A stretch of 64,000 bases of DNA from Chloroflexota bacterium (GTDB taxonomy: Bacteria; Chloroflexota; Anaerolineae; Anaerolineales; UBA11579). Shown piece after piece: positions 56,720 to 64,000 of the stretch. Under the pieces are notes generated by a model, which did no database searches, was not told the DNA's origin, and saw only the letters and a list, made by a program, of their open reading frames with translations. The stretch covers positions 37,460 to 101,459 of the forward strand of contig JACPVG010000031.1 in assembly GCA_016191875.1 (NCBI GenBank), given 5' to 3'. Every line of letters starts with the position of its first letter. Within the stretch, counting starts at the first letter, position 1. A program made the position numbers and the translations under genes.

Positions 56720-57274
56720 ATGCAGAACAGCCCGCCCCCATTTCACACCGAACGGCTCATCCTGCGCGATTTCAAGGAGGCGGACTTCCCCGCCTTTTTC
56801 GCCACGTCCAACGACCCGGAGTACCGGCAATATTACTCCGAGAAGGAGGACTCTGAGGAGTACTGGCGCTTCATCTTCGACCGCATCCGGGCGAGCGCGG
56901 CCGCGCCGGAGCGCACAGTCTACCAGATGGCGGTCTGCCTGAAATCCGGCGAACTCATCGGCTCCTGCGGGGTGCGGATGGAGGACCTGGAGAACCGCCA
57001 GGCGTCGTTCGGCTGCGCCATTGCCCGGCCGTATTGGGGGGCGGGCTACGCGTATGAGGCCGCGCGGCGGTTGTTTGATTTCGGGTTCAGCGAGATGCCG
57101 ATCCACCGCCTTTACGCCGAGACCAAAGCCGAGAACCGGCGCGCCCGGGCACTGGCCGAACGGCTGGGCATGCGGCTGGAAGGCGAACTGCGCGACAGCC
57201 GCTGGTTCAAGGGCCGTTGGTGGAGCATGGTAATTTATGCGGTGCTGGAGGGGGAATGGCGGGAGAAAAATTAG
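56720..57274 (+). CDS. GNAT-family N-acetyltransferase (RimJ/RimL-like)
   Basis: A 184-residue acetyltransferase. FHTERLILRDFKEADFPAFF is the RimJ-type N-terminus. GSCGVRMEDLENRQASFGCAIARPYWGAGYAYEAARRLFDFGF forms the acetyl-CoA site, and IHRLYAETKAENRRARALAERLGMRLEGELRDS is the C-terminal motif B. Substrates in this subfamily include protein N-termini and aminoglycosides; which applies here is unknown. The start is set by a -10 element 6 nt upstream. Confidence 0.9.
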   Translation: MQNSPPPFHTERLILRDFKEADFPAFFATSNDPEYRQYYSEKEDSEEYWRFIFDRIRASAAAPERTVYQMAVCLKSGELIGSCGVRMEDLENRQASFGCAIARPYWGAGYAYEAARRLFDFGFSEMPIHRLYAETKAENRRARALAERLGMRLEGELRDSRWFKGRWWSMVIYAVLEGEWREKN

Positions 57275-57324
57275 GCAGGTATGCCCCTTGCCTATTGGAT
57301 TCGGACGAAAGGAATCGCGGCAAT

Positions 57325-57900
57325 ATGAACACCATTTGCGTTTTCTGCGGCTCTTCGGACAGCATCGCGGCACATTATTATGACTCGGCGAGAGAGATGG
57401 GCAAGGCCATCGCCGGGCGCGGGCTGAAACTGGTGTATGGGGCGGGCAGCACCGGCCTGATGGGCGCGCTGGCGAATGCGGCGCTCGAGCAGGGTGGCGA
57501 GGTCGTGGGCGTCATCCCCGAATTTTTCCACAACCCTACGCTGGCCCACAAGGGGCTGACGCGCATCGAGGTCATGCCGGACATGCACACCCGCAAAGCG
57601 CGCATGTACGCGCTTGCAGATGCCTTCATCGCTCTGCCGGGTGGGCTGGGAACGATGGACGAGTTCTTTGAGGCGGTCACCTGGGCGCAGATCGGCCTGC
57701 ACACCAAGCCGCTCGGGCTGTTGAACGTGGGCGGTTATTTCGACGGCCTGCTGGGTTTCCTGGAGCGTGTGCAGGAGGAAGGGTTCATGTATAAGGAACA
57801 TGGAGCATTGTTCCGGGCGGAAGCCGAGCCGGAGGCGCTGCTGGCGGCGCTGGAGGGCTACCAGCCTCCGGATGGGCTGGAGCGCTGGGTGGCGCGGTGA
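57325..57900 (+). CDS. LOG-family protein (Rossmann-fold nucleotide phosphoribohydrolase)
   Basis: A 191-residue protein of the TIGR00730/LOG family. VFCGSSDS at the N-terminus, LVYGAGSTGLMGALANAALEQGGEVVGVIPEFF, DMHTRKARMYALADAFIALPGGLGTMDEFFEAVTWAQ contain the diagnostic R...PGGxGTxxE. It hydrolyses N6-modified AMP or AMP/GMP-type monophosphates to base plus ribose 5-phosphate. GAAAGGA lies 11 nt before the ATG. It follows the GNAT by 50 nt on the same strand, so cotranscription is possible. Confidence 0.93.
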   Translation: MNTICVFCGSSDSIAAHYYDSAREMGKAIAGRGLKLVYGAGSTGLMGALANAALEQGGEVVGVIPEFFHNPTLAHKGLTRIEVMPDMHTRKARMYALADAFIALPGGLGTMDEFFEAVTWAQIGLHTKPLGLLNVGGYFDGLLGFLERVQEEGFMYKEHGALFRAEAEPEALLAALEGYQPPDGLERWVAR

Positions 57901-58004
57901 GGTGAATCTGAGTGCGGGGGAATTGTCAGCAGCGTTGTATTCGGGGGGAAGATTGCCGTACAATAATTCCAACGTGTCGTTCCACCTCAAACAGGCAGGT
58001 TGCT

Positions 58005-61000
58005 ATGGTTAATCGCATACGGGCCTGGCTGGCCCCGCCCGACTACGACGACGAGCAGTTGAACCAGCGGGCTGAGATGGTCAATTACGTGTTGGCCTTC
58101 GTCTTCTTTAGTCTGCTCATTTTGCTGACGCTCACTCCCCTGGAAGAACTGCGGAAACCCAGCACGTACGGAACGTTCATCGTCTTCTTCAGCATGGTGC
58201 TGGCCGGCAAGTTGCTGCTCAATGCAGGTTGGATGCGTCTGGGGGTGCTCCTTCTGCTTGGTTTGCCGTGGGGGATGTTGTTCTTCCTGGCCATCCTTAC
58301 CAACGGCATTCAGAATATCTCGCTCTACACGCTCCTGCCGCTGGTGCTGGCCGCCGGCTTGCTGGCGGGCCCGCGCGAGGCGCTGCTGATGGGCGCGGCG
58401 TCGATCCTGGGCCTGTCCGCGTTGATCGCCTTGCAGGACGCCGGCATGATCCCGCTCAGTTATGAAACCACCGCGCCCTGGTTGATCGCGCTGCGCTACG
58501 GGGTCAACCTGCTGCTGGCGACGCTCATCCTGTTCCTCTCGACGCGCAACACCAACCGCGCCTTTCAGAAGATGCGCGGGGAATTGCGGATGCGCCAGGA
58601 TTTCCAGGCCTCGGTGCTGCGCCAGGCCAACGAGCTTCAACTGCTGCACGCGGTGCGCACGGCGCTGGCTCGCCAGGATGACCTGCCAAGCCTGATCCAC
58701 AATGTGGTTTCCGCCATCCAGGACACCTTCGGCTATACATTGGTGAGTCTCTATCTGCTGGATGGCGATACGTTGAAGCTCCAGCACCAGGTGGGATACG
58801 AAAAAATCATTGAGGAGATTCCGATCACCCAGGGAGTGTGCGGGCGGGTGGTGCGCAGCGGCAAACCGGAACTGGTGGAAGATGTCCGCCAGGATGCAGA
58901 TTTCCTCGGCGCCATCGAAGACCTGAGCAGTGAGGTGTGCGTGCCGCTCTTCGACGGCGATGAAGTGGTGGGAATCCTGAACGTCGAATCTGGCCATGCT
59001 ACAACACTGGGGGAGCGCGACCTGCGGCTGATGGAAGCCCTGGGGGAGCACGTCTCCCTGGCGCTGGAGCGCGCACATATTCTGGAACGGCTGCAAAAGA
59101 GCGAAGAACGCTACCGGACAGTATCGGAACTGGCTTCCGATTATGCCTTCTCGCTGCGGCGTGTGGGGAAAGACGAATTTCGCTTCGAATGGGTGACGGA
59201 AGCGTATGCACGCGTGACCGGCTACTCGCTGGAAGAAATGCTGGCGATCGGCGATCCGGCCAACATTATCCTGCCAGAAGACGTTGCCGAGGTAGAACGG
59301 CTGAACGCTGAACTGGCGGCGGGCGAGACGGCCAGCGGCGAGTACCGCATCCGCACCAAGGACGGCGAAGTGCGCTGGATCCGCAGCGTCAACCGCCCAT
59401 TGTTTGAGGACGGCGAATGGGTGGGTATCCTGGGGGCTTCGCGGGACGTTACCTGGGATGTGGAAGCCGAACAGACGGTACGGGCCAGCGAATACCGCTA
59501 CCGGGCTTTGTTTGAGCGCAGCAACGATGCCGTGTTCATCATTAACCTGGAAAGTACGATCACCCAGGCCAACCAGCGGGCGGCCGAGATGCTGGGCTGC
59601 GACGTGGCGGACCTCGTCGGTAGAAAGTCCAACGACTTCCTTGCGCCGGAAGAGCGGCCGCGCGCCGACCGGCGGCTGAAGGAGTTGATGGAATCCGGTG
59701 TAGTCCCGGTCTATGAACGCACCTTCATCCGCAAGGACGGCAGCCGGATGCCCGCCGAAATGAACGTGGCCCTGGTGCGCGACCCGCTGGGCAACCCGAT
59801 GCACATCCAGAGCGTGGTGCGCGACATCACGGAGCGCAAAGAGGCCGAAAAGCGGCTGGAGGAGGAGCGCAACCTGCTGATGGGCCTGATCAACGCCATC
59901 CCGGACGGCCTGTACGCCAAGGACCGCGAGTGCCGCTTTATCATCGCCAACGAAGCCGTGACGCGCGGCTTGGGACTGGCAGACCAGGATGCCATCATCG
60001 GCAAGCATGACCGCGACCTGATGGATGCCGAACTTGCCGAGCGCTATCACAAAGAGGAACTGCGCGTGATGAAGACGGGCGTGCCGCTGATCAACAAAGA
60101 GGAAACCTGGGTGGATAAAGGGAGCCAGCAGCAGTGGACGCTGACCTCCAAAGTGCCGCTGCGCGACAGCCAGGGCGAGGTCATTGGCACCGTGGGGGCG
60201 ACGCGCCAGATCACCGACATCAAACAGGCCGAGATCGCCATGCGCGAGAGCGAGTACCGCTTCCGGTCTGTGTTCGAACAGTCGAATGACGGGATTCTGA
60301 TCTCCACGATCGACGGTCAGCGAGTGGCGGTGAACCAGCGGGCAGCCGAGCAACTGGGCTACACCATCGAAGAAGTGATGGCGATGCCGATGAACGCGGC
60401 GGTGTCGGCGGAAGAGAAGGCCGCCGCGGATAAGACGCTGGCGCGGGCGCGGGCGGGGGAGAAGATACCGCCCTACGAGCGCACGGCGGTGCGCAAGGAT
60501 GGCCGCGAGGTCATTCTTGAGATGAACATTTCGCTCATCCGGGACAGCGCAGGCAAGCCGCTGTTCGTCCAGACCATCGCACGGGATATCACCGAACGGC
60601 ATCAGCAAGTGTATGAACGCGAGCGGCTGCTGCGCGACCTCCAGCGCCAGACCAACCGGTTGCAGACGGCGGTGGAAATCTCCTCCCGGACGATCTCCCT
60701 GCTGGAGCCGGGCGAGCTCATCCGCCAGGCGGTGGAATTGATCGCCGAACGATTCGGCTTCTACTACGTTGGCCTGTTTCTGGTGGATGCGCCACGCAAG
60801 TATGCAGTCCTGGCGGCGGGCAGCGGCGAGGCCGGCCGCCAGATGTTGGCCAGCGGGCATCACCTCAGGGTGGGCGGGGAATCGATGATCGGCTGGTGCG
60901 TCGCCAACAAGCAGGCGCGCATCGCGCTGGACGTGGGCGAAGACGCCGTGCACTTCGAAAACCCCTTTCTCCCCAAGACGCGCTCGGAAATGGCGCTACC

Positions 61001-61949
61001 GCTGAGCGCGCGCGGCGAGGTGCTGGGAGCACTCACTGTGCAGAGCGAAGTGGAGGCCGCCTTTACGGAAGACGACATCGCTGCCCTGCAGGCGATGAGC
61101 GACCAATTGGCCAGCGCCATCGAGAACGCGCGCCTGTATGAAGAGAGCCAGTCTGAACTTAAGCGCCGAGAGAAGGCCGAACGCGAGGTACGCAAACTGA
61201 ACACCGAATTGGAGCGCCGGGTGGAACAGCGCACGGCCCAATTGCAGGCAGCCAATCGGGAACTCGAGTCGTTCGCCTATACCGTGAGCCATGACCTGCG
61301 CGCGCCGCTGCGGGCGATCGGCGGCTATGCCAGCATCCTGCTGGAGGATTACGGCGGCCAGTTCGAAGACCAGCCGGGCCACTACCTGGGGCAGATCCGC
61401 AGCAACATCGAGCGTATGGGATTGCTCATCGACGGCCTGCTGGCATTCTCGCGCCTGGGGCGGCAACAGATCAAGCGCCAGCCGGTGGCGCTGAGGTCCA
61501 TCGTCAAGAATGTGGTCGAAGACCTGACCCCGGAAACCAAAGACCGCAAGATCAAGTTCAAAGTGGGCCGGCTGCCAGTGGTGCAAGCCGACCCGACCCT
61601 CATCCGGCAGGTGTATGCCAACCTGCTGGGCAACGCCGTCAAGTTCACCCGCAGCCGGGCGGAGGCTGAAATCGCAGTCGGAGTGCAGAAGCGAGAAGGC
61701 GAATCGGTGTTCTTTGTGCGTGACAACGGAGTGGGTTTCGACTTAAAATATGTGGATAAGCTATTCGGTGTGTTCCAGCGCCTGCACCCGCTCCAGGAGT
61801 ATGAAGGCACCGGCGTGGGTCTGGCGATCGTCCAGCGTATCGTCAACCGGCACGGCGGACGCATCTGGGCAGAAGCAGTGGAAGGGGAGGGCGCGGCGTT
61901 CTACTTTACGCTCGGCCAGGATGGAGACGAAGATGGCGAAAGCAGTTGA
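58005..61949 (+). CDS. Multi-PAS/GAF membrane histidine kinase
   Basis: A 1314-residue kinase. Five to six helices lie at about 25-180 with no large outside loop. GAF1 is about 205-360 ([29 protein letters not shown]), followed by four PAS/PAC units (about 365-870, each with [21 protein letters not shown] starts and RDITERK-like ends). GAF2 is about 885-1045. HisKA has [20 protein letters not shown], His about 1096, in the bacteriophytochrome-like style, and the HATPase contains [24 protein letters not shown] and [18 protein letters not shown]. The Rcp1-like regulator gene overlaps its end by 17 nt. Signals are unknown. Confidence 0.92.
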   Translation: MVNRIRAWLAPPDYDDEQLNQRAEMVNYVLAFVFFSLLILLTLTPLEELRKPSTYGTFIVFFSMVLAGKLLLNAGWMRLGVLLLLGLPWGMLFFLAILTNGIQNISLYTLLPLVLAAGLLAGPREALLMGAASILGLSALIALQDAGMIPLSYETTAPWLIALRYGVNLLLATLILFLSTRNTNRAFQKMRGELRMRQDFQASVLRQANELQLLHAVRTALARQDDLPSLIHNVVSAIQDTFGYTLVSLYLLDGDTLKLQHQVGYEKIIEEIPITQGVCGRVVRSGKPELVEDVRQDADFLGAIEDLSSEVCVPLFDGDEVVGILNVESGHATTLGERDLRLMEALGEHVSLALERAHILERLQKSEERYRTVSELASDYAFSLRRVGKDEFRFEWVTEAYARVTGYSLEEMLAIGDPANIILPEDVAEVERLNAELAAGETASGEYRIRTKDGEVRWIRSVNRPLFEDGEWVGILGASRDVTWDVEAEQTVRASEYRYRALFERSNDAVFIINLESTITQANQRAAEMLGCDVADLVGRKSNDFLAPEERPRADRRLKELMESGVVPVYERTFIRKDGSRMPAEMNVALVRDPLGNPMHIQSVVRDITERKEAEKRLEEERNLLMGLINAIPDGLYAKDRECRFIIANEAVTRGLGLADQDAIIGKHDRDLMDAELAERYHKEELRVMKTGVPLINKEETWVDKGSQQQWTLTSKVPLRDSQGEVIGTVGATRQITDIKQAEIAMRESEYRFRSVFEQSNDGILISTIDGQRVAVNQRAAEQLGYTIEEVMAMPMNAAVSAEEKAAADKTLARARAGEKIPPYERTAVRKDGREVILEMNISLIRDSAGKPLFVQTIARDITERHQQVYERERLLRDLQRQTNRLQTAVEISSRTISLLEPGELIRQAVELIAERFGFYYVGLFLVDAPRKYAVLAAGSGEAGRQMLASGHHLRVGGESMIGWCVANKQARIALDVGEDAVHFENPFLPKTRSEMALPLSARGEVLGALTVQSEVEAAFTEDDIAALQAMSDQLASAIENARLYEESQSELKRREKAEREVRKLNTELERRVEQRTAQLQAANRELESFAYTVSHDLRAPLRAIGGYASILLEDYGGQFEDQPGHYLGQIRSNIERMGLLIDGLLAFSRLGRQQIKRQPVALRSIVKNVVEDLTPETKDRKIKFKVGRLPVVQADPTLIRQVYANLLGNAVKFTRSRAEAEIAVGVQKREGESVFFVRDNGVGFDLKYVDKLFGVFQRLHPLQEYEGTGVGLAIVQRIVNRHGGRIWAEAVEGEGAAFYFTLGQDGDEDGESS

Positions 61950-62370
61950 GATCCTGCTGGTGGAGGACAACCCCAGCGACGAAGAACTGACCCTGCACGC
62001 CCTGCGCAAGTACAACCTGGTGAACGAGATCCAGGTGGTGCGGGACGGGGCCGAGGCACTGGATTTCCTGTTCTGCCGCGGGGCGTATGTGGGCCGCACC
62101 CGCGAAGACGGGCCACGCATGATCCTGCTGGACCTGAAACTGCCCAAGATCGACGGGATGGAAGTGCTGCGCCAGATCAAGGCGGACGAGGGTCTGCGGC
62201 GCATCCCGGTGGTTGTGCTGACGTCATCCAACCATGAAACCGATATCGTTGAGACGTATGACCTGGGGGCGAATTCGTATATCGTCAAGCCAGTGGGGTT
62301 CGACCGTTTCACCGAGACGGTGCGGCAGTTGGGTATGTACTGGCTGCTGCTAAACGAGACGCCGGATTAA
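61933..62370 (+). CDS. Rcp1-like response regulator
   Basis: A 145-residue single REC protein of the type paired with phytochrome-like kinases. [43 protein letters not shown] (phosphoacceptor Asp), [30 protein letters not shown]. The family insert [18 protein letters not shown] between strands 2 and 3 is present. It starts inside the kinase gene (ATG 61933; ATG 61921 also open), so translation is coupled. It has no output domain; it likely relays phosphate. Confidence 0.95.
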   Translation: MAKAVEILLVEDNPSDEELTLHALRKYNLVNEIQVVRDGAEALDFLFCRGAYVGRTREDGPRMILLDLKLPKIDGMEVLRQIKADEGLRRIPVVVLTSSNHETDIVETYDLGANSYIVKPVGFDRFTETVRQLGMYWLLLNETPD

Positions 62371-62451
62371 TGGCGTAGTCTCGAGGTCTGGGGGTCGAGA
62401 CTACATCCTGCCGGGAAGGGGCGCGAGGCGCGGGGAATCGATACTAACGGG

Positions 62452-63366
62452 TCAATTGACGCGGGCGGCCAGGGCGACCCAGTCGTCCATCTGTATGCGG
62501 TCTTCGATAGCCAGGCGATGGCGGGCCAGCGCGGCGTGCATTTCGTCTTCGCGTTCGCGCAGAATTCCGGAGAGCAGCAGGATGCCGCCCGGAGCGACCA
62601 GCGTGGCCAGGCCTTCATCAAGCAGGCGGACGAGGATATGGGCGAGGATGTTGGCGGCCACCACAGGGGCCTGGGCAAGCCCAAACTCCCCGGCCAGCAC
62701 ACCGGTCACAGAACCGGCGGCGAACTGGATGGCTTCCGGGATGCCGTTGAGGGCGGCATTCTGGCGGGCGTTCCGAATCGCATCCTCCGAAACATCCACT
62801 CCCAAAATGGGGACTGCACCGAGGCGATGAGCGGCGATGCTGAGGATACCAGAGCCGCAGCCGATATCGAACAGCGGCTGGCCGAGAAGGGTGTAGCGCT
62901 CCAGATGCAGGAGCGACAACTGGGTGGTCGGGTGTGTGCCGGTGCCGAACGCCATGCCGGGGTCTATGCGGATCGGCAGGCGGCCAGCGGGGTCCGTCTT
63001 GGCCCAGGCGGGCAGGATGAGCAGACGTTCGCCGACGGGAATGGGCCGGTAGCGTTCCTTCCACGCCTCCATCCAGTTCTGGTCTTCGATCGTCCGGTAT
63101 TCGGGGGCGGGCAGGGGGCGAATCATGTTCAGATAACCCAGGCCCTGCTCAAGACGGGCGCGCGTATCTTCGATGGCCGAGTCGTTCTCCAGGTAGGCGC
63201 ACACGCGCAGCGGGCCGCTGGGCGAGCCGGGGTCGTAGGTCCAGGTGTGGGCGATGGCGGTGGACTGAATGACGACCCCGCCAGGAGCGAATCGGGCGAA
63301 GATATCGGCGACGGCTTCGGCCATTTCGCCATCCACGGTCAGGGAGACTTCCAGCCAGGCGGGCAA
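62452..63366 (-). CDS. prmA: Ribosomal protein L11 methyltransferase
   Basis: A 304-residue SAM-dependent enzyme that methylates ribosomal protein L11. The N-terminal domain has WLEVSLTVDGEMAEAVADIF and DQNWMEAWKERYRPIPVGERLLI. The catalytic domain shows the signature GMAFGTGTHPTTQLSLLHLER, motif I DIGCGSGILSIAAHRLGA and post-motifs VVAANILAHIL. The start appears to be TTG at 63366, 9 nt after the stop of the upstream gene. It is in a leftward pair with the DUF3052-like gene. Confidence 0.93.
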   Translation of the reverse strand: MPAWLEVSLTVDGEMAEAVADIFARFAPGGVVIQSTAIAHTWTYDPGSPSGPLRVCAYLENDSAIEDTRARLEQGLGYLNMIRPLPAPEYRTIEDQNWMEAWKERYRPIPVGERLLILPAWAKTDPAGRLPIRIDPGMAFGTGTHPTTQLSLLHLERYTLLGQPLFDIGCGSGILSIAAHRLGAVPILGVDVSEDAIRNARQNAALNGIPEAIQFAAGSVTGVLAGEFGLAQAPVVAANILAHILVRLLDEGLATLVAPGGILLLSGILREREDEMHAALARHRLAIEDRIQMDDWVALAARVN

Positions 63367-63375
63367 TGGGGCAGC

Positions 63376-63789
63376 CTAAAACCAGGTCTTGTGGGGCTCG
63401 CCCGGCTTGTAGGGGCGGACAGCGAAGGCCGACCAGGTGTCGTCCACGCTGATGAGGTTGATCCACTTGAGGCCGGCGGCGATAAGCGCGTCCCAACCCC
63501 TGTCGCGGGTGAGGTCGGTCTGGATGCCGGAGGTGCCTTTGGGAAACGACACCCACAACAGGCTGATGGGTTTGAGGGCGGCGGCCGCGGACGGGATGAG
63601 GGCATCGGCGGCGGCCCTGTCCTTAACGAAAATCTGTATCCAATCGAACTGGCCTTCGAGGTGGTTGAGCGGCGCCACATCCTCCGGGAGAGGCTGGAGG
63701 GCAGCGAGGTAGCCAGTGGGGGCGTTGATGATGGCGGCGCGCAGGCCGGGTTTCAGCCTGAGTTTCTTGACGAGCGGGTTTTCGGCCAT
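63376..63789 (-). CDS. DUF3052-like protein
   Basis: A 137-residue soluble protein. NPLVKKLRLKPGLRAAIINAPTGYLAALQPLPEDV resembles the start of DUF3052-like proteins (PLAKKLGIKPG..V...AP..F...L..LP), and the last half DALIPSAAAALKPISLLWVSFPKGTSGIQTDLTRDRGWDAL fits the same family. Function is unknown. ATG 63789 has TGGAGG 7 nt upstream; longer in-frame starts lie outside the ribosome site. It precedes prmA by 9 nt in the same operon. Confidence 0.82.
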   Translation of the reverse strand: MAENPLVKKLRLKPGLRAAIINAPTGYLAALQPLPEDVAPLNHLEGQFDWIQIFVKDRAAADALIPSAAAALKPISLLWVSFPKGTSGIQTDLTRDRGWDALIAAGLKWINLISVDDTWSAFAVRPYKPGEPHKTWF

Positions 63790-63904
63790 TGGAATCCTCC
63801 AGAGGAATGAATTTAACCACAGATGAACTCGGATGGGAAAGGCGTTATTGGTAAGCGACAATTGCTCTGTTGCAAAGATGAAGAGATATGGTAAATCATA
63901 GGTT
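63790..63904. other. AT-richer junction before the probable transposase
   Basis: There is no gene. The sequence becomes AT-rich from about 63810. It holds ATTGCTCTGTTGCAAAG (about 63861-63877), of a kind seen at insertion-sequence ends, but the matching end is beyond the window, so an IS boundary cannot be confirmed. Confidence 0.35.
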
Positions 63905-64000
63905 ATGAAACGCGAAAGTCGTTACGTCCGAGTGGCCCGAATAGCCTACCAAATGGCGCAAAAGACCTTGCCGCAGTATACGCATGCGAAGAGCCCACAT
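63905..64000 (+). mobile_element. 5' end of a probable transposase gene (cut by window edge)
   Basis: An ATG at 63905 opens 32 codons to the edge. The residues RVARIAYQMAQKTLPQYTHAKS resemble the N-terminus of IS4/IS5-like transposases common in Chloroflexota (pattern AYxLAQxxLPxYSHxxSP). Only this fragment is visible, so family and completeness are inference. Its lower GC and the preceding IS-end-like sequence fit a mobile element. Confidence 0.5.

Noticed and set aside
57987..60953. A 988-codon open frame antisense to the multi-PAS kinase
   Set aside because: The plus-strand PAS/GAF/HisKA domains are unmistakable; the antisense frame is a by-product of high GC.

Overview
The window is one GC-rich bacterial chromosome segment, with genes packed on both strands. 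It is most likely from a Chloroflexota bacterium of the Anaerolineae type. The evidence is the family mix and style: lipoproteins with Thr/Pro-rich '(T/P)nT' linkers, an NBR1-Ig-like lipoprotein, zinc-ribbon cyclase-AAA-TPR regulators, paired LytR-CpsA-Psr (LCP) proteins, long PAS/GAF kinases and FGE-like proteins. This taxonomic call is inference from gene content; there is no rRNA in the window.

Layout. 1-3.9 kb: a two-component operon (two stand-alone receivers and a truncated sensor kinase), an SH3-like lipoprotein, and a protein built from Jag_N-like repeats. 3.9-4.0 kb: tRNA-Gly(CCC) with a perfect sigma70 promoter. 4.3-10.1 kb: a tightly coupled envelope operon of a histidine-kinase-like protein without its phosphoacceptor His, a LysM protein, and two tandem LCP proteins. 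10.1-14 kb: a NarL-type kinase, an NBR1-Ig-like lipoprotein and a NarL-type regulator. 14-18.3 kb: purB and guaB (purine synthesis) and a HIBADH-family dehydrogenase. 18.4-20.4 kb: an OmpR-type two-component pair. 20.5-21.2 kb: a rearranged spot where a thioredoxin-like gene and a Cys-rich secreted protein meet head-on. 21.2-29.3 kb: a purine acquisition block read leftward (adenine deaminase, BMP-type binding lipoprotein, ABC ATPase, two permeases, an orphan lipoprotein). 29.4-33.1 kb: two GT39-like membrane proteins. 33.1-34.4 kb: rpmF and fabD. 34.6-38 kb: small proteins, a DUF4287/DUF5655-like protein, a class III cyclase and miaB. 38-40.1 kb: an ECF sigma module bracketed by two copies of a candidate structured RNA, followed by a secreted protein. 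40.2-46 kb: a giant cyclase-AAA-TPR regulator, a winged-helix regulator and an MFS transporter. 46-53.3 kb: OsmC/LysR divergent pair, membrane proteins, a GT2, a C39-like peptidase with TPRs and a YHYH-domain protein. 53.3-57.9 kb: threonine synthase, an FGE-like protein, a conserved protein, a GNAT and a LOG protein. 58-62.4 kb: a 1314-residue multi-PAS kinase overlapping an Rcp1-like regulator. 62.4-64 kb: prmA, a DUF3052-like protein, and the 5' end of a probable transposase at the edge.

Two signals stand out beyond gene calling. First, at 38.1 and 39.3 kb two diverged sequences keep the same helices, with a compensatory base-pair change and, in one copy, a possible pseudoknot. They flank the ECF sigma operon, and I cannot assign them to a known RNA family. 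Second, at least eleven genes have a TATAAT-like hexamer exactly 6-7 nt before the start codon and no Shine-Dalgarno. This implies leaderless transcripts as a routine mode here, alongside ordinary Shine-Dalgarno genes and NTGA stop/start overlaps inside operons (including an apparent CTG start).
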